A stretch of DNA of 64,000 nucleotides from Mucinivorans sp036654415 (GTDB taxonomy: Bacteria > Bacteroidota > Bacteroidia > Bacteroidales > Rikenellaceae): NCBI GenBank assembly GCA_036654415.1, contig JAVVSB010000002.1, positions 26,046 to 90,045 on the forward strand, in the 5' to 3' direction. This document shows positions 1 through 7,419 of this stretch, piece by piece; position 1 is the stretch's first letter; each line of letters opens with the position of its first letter. The notes below the pieces were generated by a model, which was not told the DNA's origin, did not search any database, and saw only the letters and a program-made list of their open reading frames with translations. The position numbers were made by a program, and so were the translations under genes.

Positions 1-837
1 AAAAAGGTGGTTAAGGCCTCACAGAAGGAATTTGTCAAACAGCTGGCCTCCTATGCCGACTGCTATGTCAACGATGCCTTTGGTACGGCCCACCGTGCCC
101 ACGCTTCAACGGCTCTGATTGCCGAATATTTCCCTTCAGACAAGATGTTTGGCTACATTATGGAGGGCGAACTCAAGGCTATTGACTTGGTACTCAAGGA
201 TAATAAGAAACCTTTTACGGCCATCTTGGGTGGTTCTAAGGTTTCGACCAAAATCACTATCATCGAGAGCCTGCTGGAAAAGGTAGACAACTTGATTTTG
301 GGTGGTGGTATGACCTACACCTTTATGGCTGCCATGGGTGGCAAGATTGGGGGGTCAATCTGCGAAAAAGACCAGTTCGAGACAGCTCTTGCCATCCTAG
401 AGAAGGCCAAGAAGTTGGGTGTAAACCTTGTTTTGGCCGAAGATGCCCTTTGTGGTAACGACTTTAAGGACGACTGTCAAAAACAGACCTGCCCATCGGA
501 CAATATTCCTGATGGTTGGGAGGGGATGGACATCGGCCCCAAGGCCATGGCCGATTTTGCCAAGATTATTGGCAACTCCAAGACCATCCTTTGGAATGGC
601 CCTGTTGGGGTCTTCGAGATGCCCTCTTTTGCTGTGGGTTCACGCGCTGTGGCTGAGGCCATTGTCGAGGCTACCAAGAACGGAGCCTTCTCGCTTATCG
701 GTGGTGGTGACTCGGTGGCCTGTATCAACCAGTTCGGTATGGCCTCGCAGGTGAGCTATGTGAGCACAGGTGGTGGTGCACTGCTCGAATATATGGAGGG
801 TAAGGAGTTGCCAGGGGTAGCTGCAATTCGTAAATAA
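1..837 (+). CDS. pgk: Phosphoglycerate kinase, 5' end cut by window edge
   Basis: Cytosolic glycolytic enzyme that transfers phosphate between 1,3-bisphosphoglycerate and ADP. The reading frame is open from base 1, so the start lies outside the window; 278 codons are visible, and the family is usually about 395-420 residues, so roughly the first third is missing. Family motifs seen in order: NDAFGTAHRAHAST, ILGGSKVSTKI, LILGGGMTYTF, WNGPVGVFE, and the nucleotide-binding GGGDSVA and STGGGALLE near the C terminus. It is followed by two hairpins, the second a clear terminator, so it ends its transcription unit. Identity is certain; the gene is incomplete only because of the window. Confidence 0.97.
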   Translation, partial: KKVVKASQKEFVKQLASYADCYVNDAFGTAHRAHASTALIAEYFPSDKMFGYIMEGELKAIDLVLKDNKKPFTAILGGSKVSTKITIIESLLEKVDNLILGGGMTYTFMAAMGGKIGGSICEKDQFETALAILEKAKKLGVNLVLAEDALCGNDFKDDCQKQTCPSDNIPDGWEGMDIGPKAMADFAKIIGNSKTILWNGPVGVFEMPSFAVGSRAVAEAIVEATKNGAFSLIGGGDSVACINQFGMASQVSYVSTGGGALLEYMEGKELPGVAAIRK

Positions 838-850
838 AATAATAGGCAAA

Positions 851-884
851 ATGGTGGTGAGTATCCTCTAGGGTTCACCACCAT
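851..884 (+). other. Hairpin just after pgk
   Basis: A perfect 10-bp inverted repeat (ATGGTGGTGA at 851-860 and its complement at 875-884) with a 14-nt loop. It lacks a T tract and sits immediately before the terminator at 889-934. It could stabilise the pgk 3' end; this role is inference. Confidence 0.5.
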
Positions 885-888
885 ATAA

Positions 889-934
889 AAACTCAGGGGC
901 AATACTATTTTAAAGTATTGCCCCTGAGTTTTGT
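889..934 (+). terminator. Rho-independent terminator of pgk
   Basis: A perfect 16-bp stem (ACTCAGGGGCAATACT at 891-906 with its complement at 914-929), a 7-nt AT loop, A residues before it and T residues after it. The A/T flanks make it able to work in both directions between pgk and the convergent beta-galactosidase. Confidence 0.9.
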
Positions 935-953
935 TTTGTGGTGTTACTCCTGC

Positions 954-2984
954 TTATAAGATTGATATTGAGCAGCTATCGGCTAAGTGGCCGCTACGCA
1001 CGGTGAGCAGGTTCTCTCCGTGGGGCATCCCTATATTTTTCCAGACAAAGGTTCCGTAGCCGTCGTTGCTGGCCTCGGTCAACACCGCCTTGCCGTTGAT
1101 AAAGAGCTCCGCACTTTGGCAGTTGGAGAAGACCTTGATGGTCTGCTTGCCGTAGGGGCGGTTTTGCCAACGTCGCTCGGCTATGTAGACAAATTTATCT
1201 TTAGAGTTCCAGTTGGCCTTATAGAAGTAGTAGGCATCTTTGGGCATCTGCCTGTCGAAGGTGACCATCCCCTTGTCGTTGATGCCTGGGCGCAACCCCT
1301 CGGTGCGATGGGCTGCTCCGAAGTCGAACATCACCCAGAGGAAGGTGCCCCAGAAGTAGTTCTTGGAGGCTATGGTACGCCAGTAGGTCTCGTGGTAGAA
1401 GGTCTGCCACTGCTCGGGGTGCCAATAGCTCTCTGGCACCACCTTTTGCAGGGTGTCGCTATGTTGGTAGATGCTGCCCCCTGCTCCATACTCGCTAACC
1501 CCCGCCTTAAGTTTGGGCCATTCGCGTCGTAGCCGTTCGCCCCAGGTGTTAAAATCCTTGGGTTCACCACCGTACCACCCCACATATTGGTTAAAGCCTA
1601 TGAGGTCGGTCACAAAGTTCAAATCGCCATCTTGGTTGCTGGCGGCCACGGTGAGCCGTGTGGAGTCCTCCTCCTTGGCCAGGGTGTTCAGGCTGCGCAC
1701 ATAGTGCAGCGGGTCATCGCCACGCTGGGTGAGTTCGTTGAAGAGCCCCCAAAAGAGTATGGAGGGGTGGTTGTAGAGTTGGCGTATCATCTCCTGTAGT
1801 TGGGTGCGCCCATTCTCCATAAAGGCCTCGGAGTCGTTGAATCCCTTGTCGCGATAGCCTCCTGGCCCCACAAAGGGTATCTCGCTCCACACTATAATGC
1901 CTGCGCGGTCGCACAGGTCGATAAAATAGGGGTCCTGAGGGTAGTGGGTCAGCCGCACGGCATTGACCCCCATGCCCAACATAAGCTCCACATCTCGTTG
2001 GTGGTTTTCGGGGAAGAGGGCGTTGCCCAGCAGGGCCCAATCCTGGTGTCGTCCCACGCCTTGTATGCGGAAGGGTTTGCCGTTGAGGTAGAATTGATTT
2101 TTCTCATCGACCTTAAAGTAGCGTAGCCCCACGCTGGTGGTCAGGCTGTCGAGGGTTATGGTTTTGCGTCCCGCCTCTTGCGCGAGGGTGACGGTGGCAT
2201 GGTAGAGGTAGGGGTCTTCCACCGAGTGCCACAGGTGGGGGTTGATGAGGGTGAATGAGGCATCGACCTCAGTGCTGCCTATGGCGTCGAGCTCCACCAA
2301 TTTGCTGTCCATGCCCACCGTGTCGCCTGCGGCCGAGAGCAGGGCGAAGTTCACCCTGGTGGCTCTACCGCCAGCGGGGCCGTCGATAAGGGCGCGTATC
2401 TGTACGTCGGCCCGCACATCGCTAACCTTGGTCTGTTTGACGTAGACCCCAGAGCTCGAAAAATCTTCGAGGCAGAAGTGGGTTGTGGGCACCACTATGA
2501 GCTCCACGTCACGATAGATGCCTCCATACATATTAAAGTCACCCAGCAGGGGCATAATGTCCAGATTTATAGCGTTTGTGAGCCTGACCCACAGCGTGTT
2601 ACGCGAACCGATGGTTAGGTAGGGGGTTATATCCCAAGTGAAGGCGGTGTAGCCACCTTGGTGTTGTCCCACGTGTTTGGAGTTGACATAGAGGTCGGCT
2701 GTTTGGTTGGCTCCTTTGAAGCGGATAAAGACTTTTTTGCCTTTCCAGGCGGTGGGGGTCTCTATGGTTTTGACGTAGTTGGCCAGACCACGGTAGTAGT
2801 CCCATTTGCCGCTCAGGGCATCGAGGTTGAAGGTGTGTGGGAGGTTTACAGTGGTTGAAACATCTTTTTGCACTTGCCAGCCAGGCACATATTGCCAAGA
2901 GCGGTTAATGTTGATAATTTCGCGTTGGGCCCAGCTTGTTGAGCAGCTCAGCAGCACGGTCAAAAGGATTATCAAATGTTTCAT
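954..2984 (-). CDS. Exported GH2 beta-galactosidase
   Basis: Glycoside hydrolase family 2 enzyme, most likely a beta-galactosidase, exported to the periplasm or outer membrane. The start at 2984 (676 aa) gives MKHLIILLTVLLSCSTSWAQ, a signal peptide with a possible but non-canonical lipobox (LLSC); a start 7 codons upstream is possible but leaves the signal worse. Layout: jelly-roll sugar-binding domain (about 30-165), Ig-like domain (about 170-295), then TIM barrel. The GH2 acid/base lies in FWGLFNE (about Glu417) and the nucleophile in GVSEYG (about Glu498); RHQDW and WSEIPFVG are also family-typical. The C terminus carries a further beta domain. It stands alone, downstream of nhaD on the same strand. 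Exact sugar specificity (galactoside, glucuronide or other) cannot be told from sequence. Confidence 0.88.
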   Translation of the reverse strand: MKHLIILLTVLLSCSTSWAQREIININRSWQYVPGWQVQKDVSTTVNLPHTFNLDALSGKWDYYRGLANYVKTIETPTAWKGKKVFIRFKGANQTADLYVNSKHVGQHQGGYTAFTWDITPYLTIGSRNTLWVRLTNAINLDIMPLLGDFNMYGGIYRDVELIVVPTTHFCLEDFSSSGVYVKQTKVSDVRADVQIRALIDGPAGGRATRVNFALLSAAGDTVGMDSKLVELDAIGSTEVDASFTLINPHLWHSVEDPYLYHATVTLAQEAGRKTITLDSLTTSVGLRYFKVDEKNQFYLNGKPFRIQGVGRHQDWALLGNALFPENHQRDVELMLGMGVNAVRLTHYPQDPYFIDLCDRAGIIVWSEIPFVGPGGYRDKGFNDSEAFMENGRTQLQEMIRQLYNHPSILFWGLFNELTQRGDDPLHYVRSLNTLAKEEDSTRLTVAASNQDGDLNFVTDLIGFNQYVGWYGGEPKDFNTWGERLRREWPKLKAGVSEYGAGGSIYQHSDTLQKVVPESYWHPEQWQTFYHETYWRTIASKNYFWGTFLWVMFDFGAAHRTEGLRPGINDKGMVTFDRQMPKDAYYFYKANWNSKDKFVYIAERRWQNRPYGKQTIKVFSNCQSAELFINGKAVLTEASNDGYGTFVWKNIGMPHGENLLTVRSGHLADSCSISIL

Positions 2985-3077
2985 ATTATTGTCTCTATTT
3001 TTCATTTTTTTTGGTGTTGGGTTTACCCCAAAATTTTATCTACAAATTGGAGAGATGCTTGGTATATCTCCCCCTCG

Positions 3078-4370
3078 TTATAACAAATTCAACAAAACAA
3101 AACAAGCAGCACCAGAAACGTAACCCGCCACTGCCAACAAAGATATCCGTCGGAAATAATACATGAATGTTATCTTCTCCATACCCATAATGGTAACCCC
3201 TGTGGCCGAACCGATTATCAACAAAGAGCCACCCGTGACCGCACAGTATGCCAAAAAAGTCCAGAACTCACTGTTCATCGCATAAGCCCCCACCTCGGCC
3301 AAAGGATACATCCCCATGGTGGCGGCCACCAAAGCCACATTATCTACAAAAGAGCTCATAATACCGATGACAAAACTGATGGTGAGCGGATTACTAATGT
3401 GGCTGCTCATAAAATCACCCATAATACCCAACTGTCCCGAAACATTCAACGCCCCCACACTCATCAATATCCCCAAAAAGAAAATTATTGTACTCATATC
3501 TATACGCGAGAGCACCCGACCCACACTAAGACGCGACTTCTCGTCTATCTGCTTCATCTTACCATACATCAAGTCGGTGTATATCCACAATACGGCCATA
3601 CCCATCATCACCCTCATAAATGGGGGAACACCACTCCAGCTGTTGAAAAAAGGGACCAACACCATTGTGCTCACGCCCAAAATCAAGATTATATAACGCG
3701 ACTTGCGACCTACTTCGGGCATGGTGGCGTTCTCGACCTGTATTGGCAGCTGTTTACCAAAAGAGGATTTGGCCTTGAACCAAAAAGTCATTATCACCAA
3801 AGGCACCACCATATTGATAAGCGAAGGCAACAATAGCATCGAAATTTGATGCTCAGGGGTGAGGTTACCACCCGTCCAAAGCAAAATAGTGGTCACATCA
3901 CCAATAGGCGAGAAAGAGCCCCCCGCATTGGCCGCCAAAATAATCATTGAGGCAAATATCAAACGGTCGTGTTTGGTGGGCACCAACTTGCGCAGCAGAG
4001 CTATCATCACCACCCCCGTGGCAATGTTATTGAGAATGGCCGAAAGAAAGAAGGTTAAAAAGGCCACTATCCACAGCAACTTACGTTTATTGGTGGTCGA
4101 GATGACCGAGGTGATGACACGGAACCCCCCGTGAGTATCCACCAACTCAATGATAACCAGGGCCCCCATCACAAAGAAAAGGGTTTCCGAGGTCTCGCCC
4201 AACTGCTCCACAAAGAGGCTCGAAATATCCATGTCGGCCCCCACCGAAGCAGCAACCCATAAAACCACAGCCATTAAGAGTGCCGAAGCAGCCTTGTTAA
4301 TGCCTATTTTATCCTCCAGGGCCACCATCAAGATGCCCAGCAGAAAAATTGTAACCATTAAGATAAACAT
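3078..4370 (-). CDS. nhaD: NhaD-type Na+/H+ antiporter
   Basis: Inner-membrane sodium/proton antiporter of the NhaD/ion transporter superfamily; exports Na+ (or Li+) in exchange for protons. About 430 aa with 11-12 hydrophobic segments. Family-typical stretches include FFVMGALVIIELVD, FFLSAILNNIATGVVM and AANAGGSFSPIGDVTT, where the Asn/Asp and Gly-rich residues form the ion path. A longer reading with a TTG start at 4397 is rejected because that codon lies inside the -7 promoter box at 4395-4402; the ATG at 4370 leaves a leader of about 20 nt. It is divergent from lysA. No neighbouring genes suggest a special role. Confidence 0.9.
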   Translation of the reverse strand: MFILMVTIFLLGILMVALEDKIGINKAASALLMAVVLWVAASVGADMDISSLFVEQLGETSETLFFVMGALVIIELVDTHGGFRVITSVISTTNKRKLLWIVAFLTFFLSAILNNIATGVVMIALLRKLVPTKHDRLIFASMIILAANAGGSFSPIGDVTTILLWTGGNLTPEHQISMLLLPSLINMVVPLVIMTFWFKAKSSFGKQLPIQVENATMPEVGRKSRYIILILGVSTMVLVPFFNSWSGVPPFMRVMMGMAVLWIYTDLMYGKMKQIDEKSRLSVGRVLSRIDMSTIIFFLGILMSVGALNVSGQLGIMGDFMSSHISNPLTISFVIGIMSSFVDNVALVAATMGMYPLAEVGAYAMNSEFWTFLAYCAVTGGSLLIIGSATGVTIMGMEKITFMYYFRRISLLAVAGYVSGAACFVLLNLL

Positions 4371-4394
4371 ACCGCAATATTTTTTATTTACCTG

Positions 4395-4402
4395 CAAAGT
4401 TA
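4395..4402 (-). promoter_or_regulatory. -7 box for nhaD
   Basis: Reads TAACTTTG on the minus strand, matching the Bacteroidota TAnnTTTG box, 24 nt before the chosen ATG. No convincing -33 TTTG is seen. It rules out the upstream TTG start. Confidence 0.55.
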
Positions 4403-4477
4403 ATAACTAAATGGTGATTCTAATATCCTTACAGATATTTTTTAACTTTTTGTCCCCTCCTTCCCTCAGGTAAAGGG

Positions 4478-4510
4478 TTTTGTTTTTTATTCATAATTTT
4501 AATACCTTTG
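4478..4510 (+). promoter_or_regulatory. Promoter of lysA-ruvB
   Basis: -33 TTTTG (4478-4482), 20-nt spacer, -7 TACCTTTG (4503-4510): a full match to the Bacteroidota primary-sigma promoter. It decides the lysA start, because a TTG-initiated extension begins inside the -33 element. Confidence 0.85.
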
Positions 4511-4533
4511 GCCTTGCAAACATTTTTCTGTTT

Positions 4534-5679
4534 ATGAAATACGCTTTAAACGACCATATACCCCCCACACCCTTTTATTACTACGACATGGAGCTGCTGG
4601 AGCAGACCCTTGGCCGAGCGCAGGCTGCCTCTGAGCGTTATGGCTACCGTCTGCACTACGCCATGAAGGCCAATGTGGAGCCCCGAATATTGAAGAGCAT
4701 AGCCCGCCATGGAATGGGGGCCGACTGCGTTAGCGGTTGGGAGGTCGAGGCCGCCCTTAAGGGGGGCTTCCCAGCAAGTAAAATTGTCTTTGCGGGGGTG
4801 GGTAAGAGCGATAGTGAGATGGTCTATGCCCTGGAAAAGGAGATATTTTGCTTCAATTGCGAATCGCTCGAGGAGCTTCAGGTGCTCTCCTGTTTGGCCG
4901 CCAAGCATGGTGTGGTGGCGCGCGTGGCCCTGCGCATCAACCCCGATGTGGAGCCCCAGACCCACAAATATATCTCGACAGGCCACGGAGCTAGCAAGTT
5001 CGGCATCGCCTACAACGAGGTCGAGAAGTTTATGGCTGCCCGCTCTCACTTTACCAATATCAAAGTGGTGGGGTTGCATTTTCACATTGGTTCTCAGATT
5101 GTTAAACTTGAATATTTTGAGCAGTTGGCCCAAAAGGCCGCTTCACTCTGCCGCTGGTTCGAGCAACGTGGGCTCCCCATCGAGCACCTCAATATGGGAG
5201 GTGGCTTGGGCATTAACTACCAAAATCCCGACAGTGAGCTTGTACCCGACTTCGAGGGCTATATGGCCTGCTTTGCGCGCCACCTACCCCAGGACAAGAC
5301 CATCCATTTCGAGCTTGGTCGCTCGTTGGTGGCCCAGTGTGGCGAGCTGTTAACGCGCGTGCTCTATACCAAAAACACCGTCAGTGGCGACCGTTTTATT
5401 ATTGTTGATGCTGGGCTTACCGAACTCATCCGCCCCGCTCTCTACGCCGCCCACCACCACATCGAGAACCTTTCGGGCCAGGGGCGTACCATGGAGCGTT
5501 ACTATATTGGGGGCCCCATCTGCGAGTCGAGCGACATCTTTGCCCATGACATCGAGTTTCCACTCTCCCATCGGGGGGACCTGCTGACCATCCGCTCCAC
5601 GGGGGCCTATGGTAGCATCATGAGTTCGCACTACAACTGCCGTCCGCTGGCGGCGACCTACTTTTCGGATAATGAGTGA
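4534..5679 (+). CDS. lysA: Diaminopimelate decarboxylase
   Basis: PLP-dependent cytosolic enzyme that decarboxylates meso-diaminopimelate to L-lysine, the last step of lysine synthesis. The start at 4534 (381 aa) is 24 nt after the -7 box. Fold-type III features: Schiff-base lysine in HYAMKAN (about Lys45), HFHIGSQI, the PLP phosphate-binding GGGLGINY, the GRS motif in FELGRSLVAQCGE, and the active-site cysteine given to the partner subunit in GPICESSDIF. The usual C-terminal SNYN is here SSHYNCRP. It overlaps ruvB by 8 bp, so the two are co-transcribed and probably translationally coupled; there is no functional link between them. Confidence 0.95.
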   Translation: MKYALNDHIPPTPFYYYDMELLEQTLGRAQAASERYGYRLHYAMKANVEPRILKSIARHGMGADCVSGWEVEAALKGGFPASKIVFAGVGKSDSEMVYALEKEIFCFNCESLEELQVLSCLAAKHGVVARVALRINPDVEPQTHKYISTGHGASKFGIAYNEVEKFMAARSHFTNIKVVGLHFHIGSQIVKLEYFEQLAQKAASLCRWFEQRGLPIEHLNMGGGLGINYQNPDSELVPDFEGYMACFARHLPQDKTIHFELGRSLVAQCGELLTRVLYTKNTVSGDRFIIVDAGLTELIRPALYAAHHHIENLSGQGRTMERYYIGGPICESSDIFAHDIEFPLSHRGDLLTIRSTGAYGSIMSSHYNCRPLAATYFSDNE

Positions 5680-6676
5680 GATAAGAGATATAGAACGGGA
5701 CCCTGAGCTCGACGAGCTAATCCGTCCGCAGCAGCTCGCGGGTTTTGCTGGGCAGAATAAGATTGTGGACAACCTCCACGTCTTTATTCGTGCTGCCCTT
5801 ATGCGCGATGAGCCCCTGGACCACGTGCTACTCCATGGCCCTCCAGGGCTGGGTAAGACCACCCTGGCGGGCATCATCACCAACGAACTGGGGGTTTCGC
5901 TCAAGGTCACCTCGGGCCCTGTGCTCGATAAGCCTGGTGATTTGGCGGGGTTGCTGACCTCTTTGGCCGAGGGTGATGTGCTATTTATTGACGAGATTCA
6001 CCGCTTGAGCCCCATTGTCGAGGAGTATCTCTATTCGGCCATGGAGGATTACAAGATTGATATTATGCTCGATAAGGGGGCTTCGGCCCGTTCGGTGCAA
6101 ATTAAGCTCAACCCCTTCACCCTTATCGGAGCCACCACGCGTAGCGGACTGCTAACTAGCCCTTTGCGAGCTCGTTTTGGGATTCAGTGCCATCTGCAAT
6201 ATTACGATGCTTCGACCCTTCGTTCCATTGTATGTCGTTCGGCCAATATTCTTGGCATCGAAATTGAGACTGAAGCTTCGGCCGAGATAGCGGGTCGTAG
6301 CCGTGGCACCCCTCGTATAGCCAATGCGCTGCTCAGGCGGGTGCGTGACTTTGCCATGGTCAAGGGTTCGGGTGTGATAACGCTGCCCATAACGCAGATG
6401 GCCCTCCAAGCCCTGGATATCGACACTAAGGGACTCGACGAGATGGATAATCGCATATTGGGGGCCATAATCCACAAGTTTGGCGGTGGTCCCGTGGGGC
6501 TAACCACCATTGCCACAGCCGTTAGCGAGGATGCAGGCACCATCGAGGAGGTCTATGAGCCTTTCCTTATCCAAGAGGGATTCCTCAAACGCACACCTCG
6601 AGGCCGTGAGGCCACACCGCTGGCCTACACCCATTTGGGGGTAGAGTGTAATTTACAGCAACAAACTTTATTTTAG
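5672..6676 (+). CDS. ruvB: Holliday junction branch-migration helicase RuvB
   Basis: Hexameric AAA+ motor that, with RuvA, drives branch migration of Holliday junctions in recombination and repair. At 334 aa it is of normal length. Walker A GPPGLGKT (56-63), Walker B with LFIDEIH (about 104-110), sensor 1 GATTRSG, arginine finger in PLRARFG, and the C-terminal winged helix with GTIEEVYEPFLIQEGF and RTPRGR are all intact. Its ATG lies within the end of lysA. No ruvA or ruvC is present in the window. Confidence 0.97.
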   Translation: MSEIRDIERDPELDELIRPQQLAGFAGQNKIVDNLHVFIRAALMRDEPLDHVLLHGPPGLGKTTLAGIITNELGVSLKVTSGPVLDKPGDLAGLLTSLAEGDVLFIDEIHRLSPIVEEYLYSAMEDYKIDIMLDKGASARSVQIKLNPFTLIGATTRSGLLTSPLRARFGIQCHLQYYDASTLRSIVCRSANILGIEIETEASAEIAGRSRGTPRIANALLRRVRDFAMVKGSGVITLPITQMALQALDIDTKGLDEMDNRILGAIIHKFGGGPVGLTTIATAVSEDAGTIEEVYEPFLIQEGFLKRTPRGREATPLAYTHLGVECNLQQQTLF

Positions 6677-6691
6677 TTTGGATTTTTTTTG

Positions 6692-6699
6692 TAACTTCG
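6692..6699 (+). promoter_or_regulatory. Possible -7 box (TAACTTCG variant)
   Basis: TAACTTCG, a one-base variant of TAnnTTTG, 44 nt before the small secreted-protein gene at 6744. The same octamer occurs before the exonuclease gene at 34890. No clear -33 element, so the call is tentative. Confidence 0.35.
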
Positions 6700-6743
6700 T
6701 ACCCAAAATATACTATTTACTAACTTAAAAAACAAAAAACAAA

Positions 6744-7214
6744 ATGAAACATCTTATTCTTATGATGGTTGCAGTGTTTGCAATCTCCATGTCAGCTCAG
6801 GCTCAGAAACTTTCAAAAGAGGAAAAAGCAGCAGCCAAAGCTCAAAAAGAGGCCGAAACCAGCGCTCTAATGAAAAATCTATTCCAGAGCAAAAACTTCC
6901 AATTTGTGCCTACTGAAGTTCAGACCAAAACAGGTGGCTCGGTTAATATCAACAAATATGAGTACACCCGCGTGCGTCCCGATAGCTTCATTGTTCGCAT
7001 GAGCCAGGCTCCAAGCATTGATGTGCCTAAGTACGAACTTGTTACCAATGAAGCCACAAAAACTGGTTATATCTTTACTGTTAAGGTAGAGGCAGGGGGC
7101 TCAACCAATACCATCTCAATTTCGGTGAACTCCAAGACTGGTTTCGCTCAGATGCGCATCAAGTCCAACAAGGCCGAAGAGCTGATATACAAGGGCTCTA
7201 TTCGCGAAAACTAA
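6744..7214 (+). CDS. Secreted protein, weakly DUF4251-like
   Basis: 156 aa with a clear Sec signal peptide (MKHLILMMVAVFAISMSAQAQ, cut after AQA). The mature protein opens with a short charged, Lys/Ala-rich helix (about 22-42), followed by a region rich in beta strands. The layout (signal, charged Ala/Lys helix, then a beta domain with a phenylalanine in KNFQFVP and a final YKGSI) resembles DUF4251 proteins common in Bacteroidota, but the similarity I can see is weak. No catalytic motif is visible. It stands alone between ruvB and a strong terminator. Function unknown; periplasmic location is inferred from the signal peptide. Confidence 0.75.
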   Translation: MKHLILMMVAVFAISMSAQAQKLSKEEKAAAKAQKEAETSALMKNLFQSKNFQFVPTEVQTKTGGSVNINKYEYTRVRPDSFIVRMSQAPSIDVPKYELVTNEATKTGYIFTVKVEAGGSTNTISISVNSKTGFAQMRIKSNKAEELIYKGSIREN

Positions 7215-7258
7215 TTTGTGGTGGGTCTCTTCTGATACCCTAACATCTTAAAAAAAGC

Positions 7259-7302
7259 AGGCGGGTCGCAACTTCTTAAAAAAGTTGCGACCCGCCTATT
7301 TT
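7259..7302 (+). terminator. Terminator after the 6744 gene
   Basis: A perfect 15-bp GC-rich stem (AGGCGGGTCGCAACT at 7259-7273, complement at 7283-7297), A-rich loop, short T run after it and A run before it. Probably bidirectional, also serving glgB. Confidence 0.88.
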
Positions 7303-7321
7303 ACGCGCTAAGTTAGTGGAG

Positions 7322-7407
7322 TTAGAGGTTGTTTTAATTTGTTTTAAAAATTTTATTACTGCTATTTTTGAGACTCTTTCTTCGATGATTTGTCGAGATA
7401 GTAGCTA
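7322..7407 (+). repeat. Dispersed intergenic repeat, copy A
   Basis: Begins TTAGAGGTTGTTTTAATTTG. Over the first 48 bases it nearly matches copy B at 37489, with about four differences. Its tail (TCGATGATTTGTCGAGATAG and following bases) matches the inverted tail of copy C at 16080-16110. It lies between the 7259 terminator and the 3' end of glgB. No open frame. It may be a MITE-like remnant; the origin is inference. Confidence 0.6.
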
Positions 7408-7419
7408 AAAAATGGCCTC

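Noticed and set aside
4546..5133. 195-codon minus-strand frame over lysA
   Set aside because: Antisense shadow of a conserved gene with intact catalytic motifs.
7322..7407. Complete insertion sequence
   Set aside because: No transposase frame and no clear terminal inverted repeats are visible near any copy of the repeat; only small noncoding elements are seen.
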